This document shows, piece after piece, positions 5,674 through 7,858 of a stretch of 7,858 nucleotides of DNA (position 1 is the stretch's first letter; each line of letters begins with the position of its first letter). The position numbers and the translations under genes were made by a program. Source of the DNA: an uncultured Lachnospiraceae bacterium (GTDB taxonomy: Bacteria > Bacillota_A > Clostridia > Lachnospirales > Lachnospiraceae); NCBI GenBank assembly GCA_949957035.1, contig CATLIP010000111.1, positions 1 to 7,858 on the forward strand, written 5' to 3'. The notes beneath the pieces were generated by a model that was given only the letters and a program-made list of their open reading frames with translations, had not been told where the DNA came from and did not search any database.

Positions 5674-7080
5674 TCAACATAACCTCCAGCCCGGAAGATA
5701 TTTATTTTTTAAAATTCCTCCTGAGAATTTGCCCCATCCCAGCGGAAAACCCTCTACACATACCAGCTGCCATGCCTTGGATTTGGATATGACCAAGTCC
5801 TTTGCCTCCAGGGTCTCCCCTTTCAGATAACGGAATACGCGGGAATCCTCCGCCGAAAAATTAATGGAATTGGCATACTCCTCCTTTTTCAGACACATGG
5901 CAAGAGCCTGGCTTGGCTCAAACCGATTCTTCTTTTGCTCCCCAAGCAGAAGTCCGGTACGAAGAAAGCGGATTCCCCGAACATCCGAAAGTCCCTTGGG
6001 CATATAGTAAAGCCGTTCCCCCCGAAGCTCGAGACGCGCCATGTCAAATTCCCATGAAATATCGTCTAAAAACTGAACCGCCGCTTCCGGTAATTTAGAG
6101 TCAAATCTCGTCTTTGCCGGACTCCCCGCCGAGAATATCTTCCCACCGCCGCTTCTTCGTAAATCCGCCCCGCCTTTCTGCAGCAAAGCCAGAAAATGCC
6201 CCTCGCCCTTCATTCTATGAGGAAAGATTCGAACCGTCTTCTTTAAATCTTCATGATTGGGCGACACTGTCCCCGGAAATCCCGGACAGAATCCTTCATA
6301 CGGGGGGATATCCAGTATCCGAAATTGAGGCTCCTCCTTTATAAGCCAGTCGATAATCTGTTCATTCTCCCGGCTGTCAAAGGTACATGTGGAATAAAGC
6401 AGCATTCCTCCCTCTTTGAGCATCCCTGCGGCCTTAAGGATAATGTTCTTTTGAATATTAGCGAAATACTCCGGGCCATGCTCCTCCCATGCTCTCACCA
6501 TCTTCTTGTCTTTTCGAAACATTCCCTCGCCGGAACAGGGAGCGTCAATCAATATCTTGTCGAAATATTCCGGAAAATACGTCTCAAGCTTTCCCGGCTC
6601 CTCACACAGTACCGCAACATTGCCGATACCGAAAACTTCTATATTCTTAAGCAGACCCTTAGCCCTAGAGCTGCTGATATCATTGGCGATTAGTCCTCCT
6701 TCTCCCCTAAGCTTGGCGCCAAGCTCCGTAGCCTTGCCTCCGGGCGCCGCACACATATCCAGAACATAATCCCCCGGTTCAACCGGCAGACGGTTGGCCG
6801 GAGTCATGGCGCTTGGTTCCTGAAGATAATAAAGTCCCGCAAAATAAAAGGGATGCTTTGCAGGGGATATTCGCTCCCCATCGTAATAAAAACCATTCTC
6901 AATCCATGGAATCGGGGTAATGTCAAACGGGCAAATCTTTTGAAATTCTTCCGCGGAAATCTTATTGGTATTCACACGCAGACCATAATATCTTGGTTCT
7001 TCGAAACAAGCCAGATACGCCTCCATTTCCCCGCCTAACAGTCCCCGCATCTTTTCCTCAAATCTGACCGGAAGATTCAT
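5674..7080 (-). CDS. rsmF: RsmF-type 16S rRNA (cytosine-5)-methyltransferase (NOL1/NOP2/Sun family)
   Basis: This enzyme transfers a methyl group from SAM to C5 of cytosine in rRNA. In the RsmF branch the target is around C1407 of 16S rRNA, with C1400 and C1404 also known targets in Thermus. The 468-residue protein has a small N-terminal domain (1-95, with LRVNTNK at 34-40), a SAM-binding catalytic core (about 96-300) and a C-terminal RsmF/PUA-like domain (about 325-468). Motif I is DMCAAPGGK (108-116), motif IV is DAPCSGEGMF (179-188) with the product-releasing Cys182, and motif VI is LLYSTCTFD (227-235) with the presumed nucleophile Cys232. Both catalytic cysteines are present. The C-terminus has GFPLGWGK (444-451) and LKNKYLPGWR (457-466), typical of the PUA-like end and against an RsmB assignment. 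ATG at 7078-7080 has AAAGGAGGGA (7087-7096) with 6 bases of spacing. It is probably the first gene of the cluster. The exact target cytosines are inferred. Confidence 0.93.
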   Translation of the reverse strand: MNLPVRFEEKMRGLLGGEMEAYLACFEEPRYYGLRVNTNKISAEEFQKICPFDITPIPWIENGFYYDGERISPAKHPFYFAGLYYLQEPSAMTPANRLPVEPGDYVLDMCAAPGGKATELGAKLRGEGGLIANDISSSRAKGLLKNIEVFGIGNVAVLCEEPGKLETYFPEYFDKILIDAPCSGEGMFRKDKKMVRAWEEHGPEYFANIQKNIILKAAGMLKEGGMLLYSTCTFDSRENEQIIDWLIKEEPQFRILDIPPYEGFCPGFPGTVSPNHEDLKKTVRIFPHRMKGEGHFLALLQKGGADLRRSGGGKIFSAGSPAKTRFDSKLPEAAVQFLDDISWEFDMARLELRGERLYYMPKGLSDVRGIRFLRTGLLLGEQKKNRFEPSQALAMCLKKEEYANSINFSAEDSRVFRYLKGETLEAKDLVISKSKAWQLVCVEGFPLGWGKFSGGILKNKYLPGWRLC

Positions 7081-7183
7081 GGGAAATCCCTCCTTTGTAT
7101 TTCTGAGTATACATATAAAAATTAGTATAACACATCCGGGAAGGTAACTCTATAAGATGTTTCAAAAAGTTAATTTATTTTAT
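7081..7183. other. Intergenic gap between the M23 peptidase and rsmF
   Basis: This is the longest gene-free stretch in the window, 103 bases and mostly AT-rich. In the transcribed direction it holds the end of the M23 unit, the candidate extended -10 promoter and the rsmF ribosome binding site. I see no GC-rich stem followed by a T-run, so no intrinsic terminator can be called after the M23 gene. No riboswitch or attenuator-like fold is apparent in the short leader. Confidence 0.6.
7124..7132 (-). promoter_or_regulatory. Candidate extended -10 promoter for the rsmF cluster
   Basis: The minus strand reads TGTTATACT, an extended -10 element (TGn then TATACT, 5 of 6 matches to TATAAT), in an AT-rich gap. 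No good -35 box lies 16-18 bases upstream (TAGAGT at 17), which is acceptable for an extended -10 promoter. Transcription would start near 7117, giving a leader of about 36 bases before the rsmF ATG. A second TATACT at 7106-7111 is a weaker candidate, as it lacks the extended element and would leave a shorter leader. Read-through from the M23 gene is also possible. Confidence 0.45.
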
Positions 7184-7858
7184 CTACCGGCTGAATTCAT
7201 ACTTTAATTTTTTATCCTCCAGAAATTGAAGGACATAGTAGGGATTTACACTGACTTCCGCTCCATCCCTGACAGCGTAGATTCCCACATGGAGATGGAC
7301 GGCGAACTGTCCCTTCGTTCCCTCAGGGCCGTATCCGGAGTCTCCCATATAGCCTAAAAGCTCTCCTGCTTTGATTTTCTGCCCTTCTTTAATGTTGGAA
7401 TAGGAATCCAGATGTGCGTAGTAATAATAAATACCACTATTTGAGGTGATTCCGACACGATATCCTCCCTTTTCCAGCCAACCAAGGTTGGTAACGAGCC
7501 CATCCGTCATGGAAAGAACCGGATAAATCCCACGTTTATCAACGTTTGCCATGATATCCGTACCCTCATGGCCCCGTTTTCCTTTGTAAGTGCGCTCTGC
7601 CATCCAGCCGTCTACATAGGAAATTTTCAGTGACTTATCCACAATAGACTCCGGAATTGGATGATAATTCACATCGTTTTCCACATTTTCGAGGAAAGTT
7701 TTGCACTCTTCCGATAGTAAATGCCGATTTTCCAGCATAGAGTCGGAAAAAAAGTCCTTTCTAAATTCCGGGTCTTCCACTGTTTTCTGTTGGAGGGTGT
7801 GGTACCGCCCCTTTTCTTTCAGGTAATTGGTTCCCAGAACGGTAAAGAAGGAAAGGAG
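7184..7858 (-). CDS. M23-family (LytM-type) peptidoglycan endopeptidase, N-terminus outside the window
   Basis: This zinc metallopeptidase probably cuts peptide cross-links of peptidoglycan at the cell surface. 224 C-terminal residues are visible, and the reading frame stays open to the window edge, so the true start lies beyond 7858. The GTG at 7778-7780 is not the likely start: the codons before it read on smoothly and no ribosome binding site stands in front of it. In visible-residue numbering the catalytic domain covers about 95-205. HEGTD (97-101) gives zinc ligands His97 and Asp101, YYAHLDSY (146-153) gives the conserved His149, and HLH (188-190) gives catalytic His188 and zinc ligand His190, so the site looks intact. 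GDSGYG (172-177) is also typical of the family. The first visible residues LLSFFTVLG are hydrophobic and may be the end of a membrane anchor or signal segment, which is inference. About 60 polar residues link this to the peptidase domain. It is separated from rsmF by 103 bases and is probably functionally unrelated. Confidence 0.93.
   Translation of the reverse strand, partial: LLSFFTVLGTNYLKEKGRYHTLQQKTVEDPEFRKDFFSDSMLENRHLLSEECKTFLENVENDVNYHPIPESIVDKSLKISYVDGWMAERTYKGKRGHEGTDIMANVDKRGIYPVLSMTDGLVTNLGWLEKGGYRVGITSNSGIYYYYAHLDSYSNIKEGQKIKAGELLGYMGDSGYGPEGTKGQFAVHLHVGIYAVRDGAEVSVNPYYVLQFLEDKKLKYEFSR

Larger units (their letters stand above)
1..7132 (-). other. Predicted seven-gene transcription unit (rsmF to the RluA-family gene)
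   Basis: Seven genes follow each other on the minus strand in the order rsmF, rsuA, HAD phosphatase, ygiQ, SDR, membrane protein, RluA-family synthase. Gaps are about 30 bases, a 4-base overlap, 0, 41, 21 and 42 bases. None of the gaps contains a stem followed by a T-run, and no convincing internal promoter is visible. The left end may continue beyond the window. Cotranscription is inferred from spacing alone. Confidence 0.6.

Noticed and set aside
6253..6693. A 146-codon plus-strand open frame
   Set aside because: It is antisense to the catalytic core of the rsmF-type gene, whose motifs are intact; the translation shows no protein-like pattern.
7133..7183. Terminator after the M23 gene
   Set aside because: I looked for a GC-rich stem followed by T residues on the minus strand and found only a 4-base possible pairing with a long loop, which is not a terminator.
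7184..7780. GTG at 7780 as the start of the M23 peptidase
   Set aside because: The frame is open upstream to the window edge, the codons there look coding, and no Shine-Dalgarno sequence precedes this GTG.
1..7858. Defence island, CRISPR array, prophage, transposon or other new multi-gene system
   Set aside because: All eight genes belong to housekeeping families or to a single unknown membrane protein; no repeats, transposase, integrase, toxin-antitoxin pair or attachment sites are visible.

Overview
The window is chromosomal housekeeping DNA from a low-to-moderate GC Firmicute. The YgiQ, RsmF-type and RsuA-type proteins, the strong AGGAGG-like ribosome binding sites and the mixed codon use suggest a Clostridia member, most likely Lachnospiraceae. 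That placement is inference from protein flavour, not from a marker gene. All eight genes lie on the minus strand, so transcription runs from the right end of the window (7858) to the left end (1). There is no RNA gene, CRISPR array, insertion sequence or other mobile element, and no gene-free stretch longer than about 100 bases.

Reading in the direction of transcription: the C-terminal 224 residues of an M23 (LytM-type) cell-wall peptidase come first (7184-7858, start outside the window). A 103-base gap follows with a candidate extended -10 promoter. Then comes a closely packed series: an RsmF-type 16S rRNA m5C methyltransferase (5674-7080), an RsuA-type pseudouridine synthase (4906-5643), a HAD phosphatase of the beta-phosphoglucomutase type (4223-4909), a YgiQ-family radical SAM protein (2342-4222), a short-chain dehydrogenase (1533-2300), a two-helix membrane protein of unknown function (936-1511) and an RluA-family pseudouridine synthase whose last residues run off the left edge (1-893).

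The genes from rsmF to the RluA-family gene look like one transcription unit. Gaps are 0 to about 43 bases, one junction overlaps (ATGA), one abuts exactly (TAG then ATG), each of the first six genes has a good ribosome binding site, and I see no terminator hairpin between them. Three of the seven products modify rRNA or other structured RNA, which gives the cluster a ribosome-maturation theme. YgiQ, the membrane protein, the SDR and the HAD enzyme have no assigned substrate here. I did not find a clearly new biological system. The most interesting leads are the uncharacterised YgiQ enzyme placed among RNA-modification genes, the unknown membrane protein, and the unusually distant ribosome binding site of the last gene.
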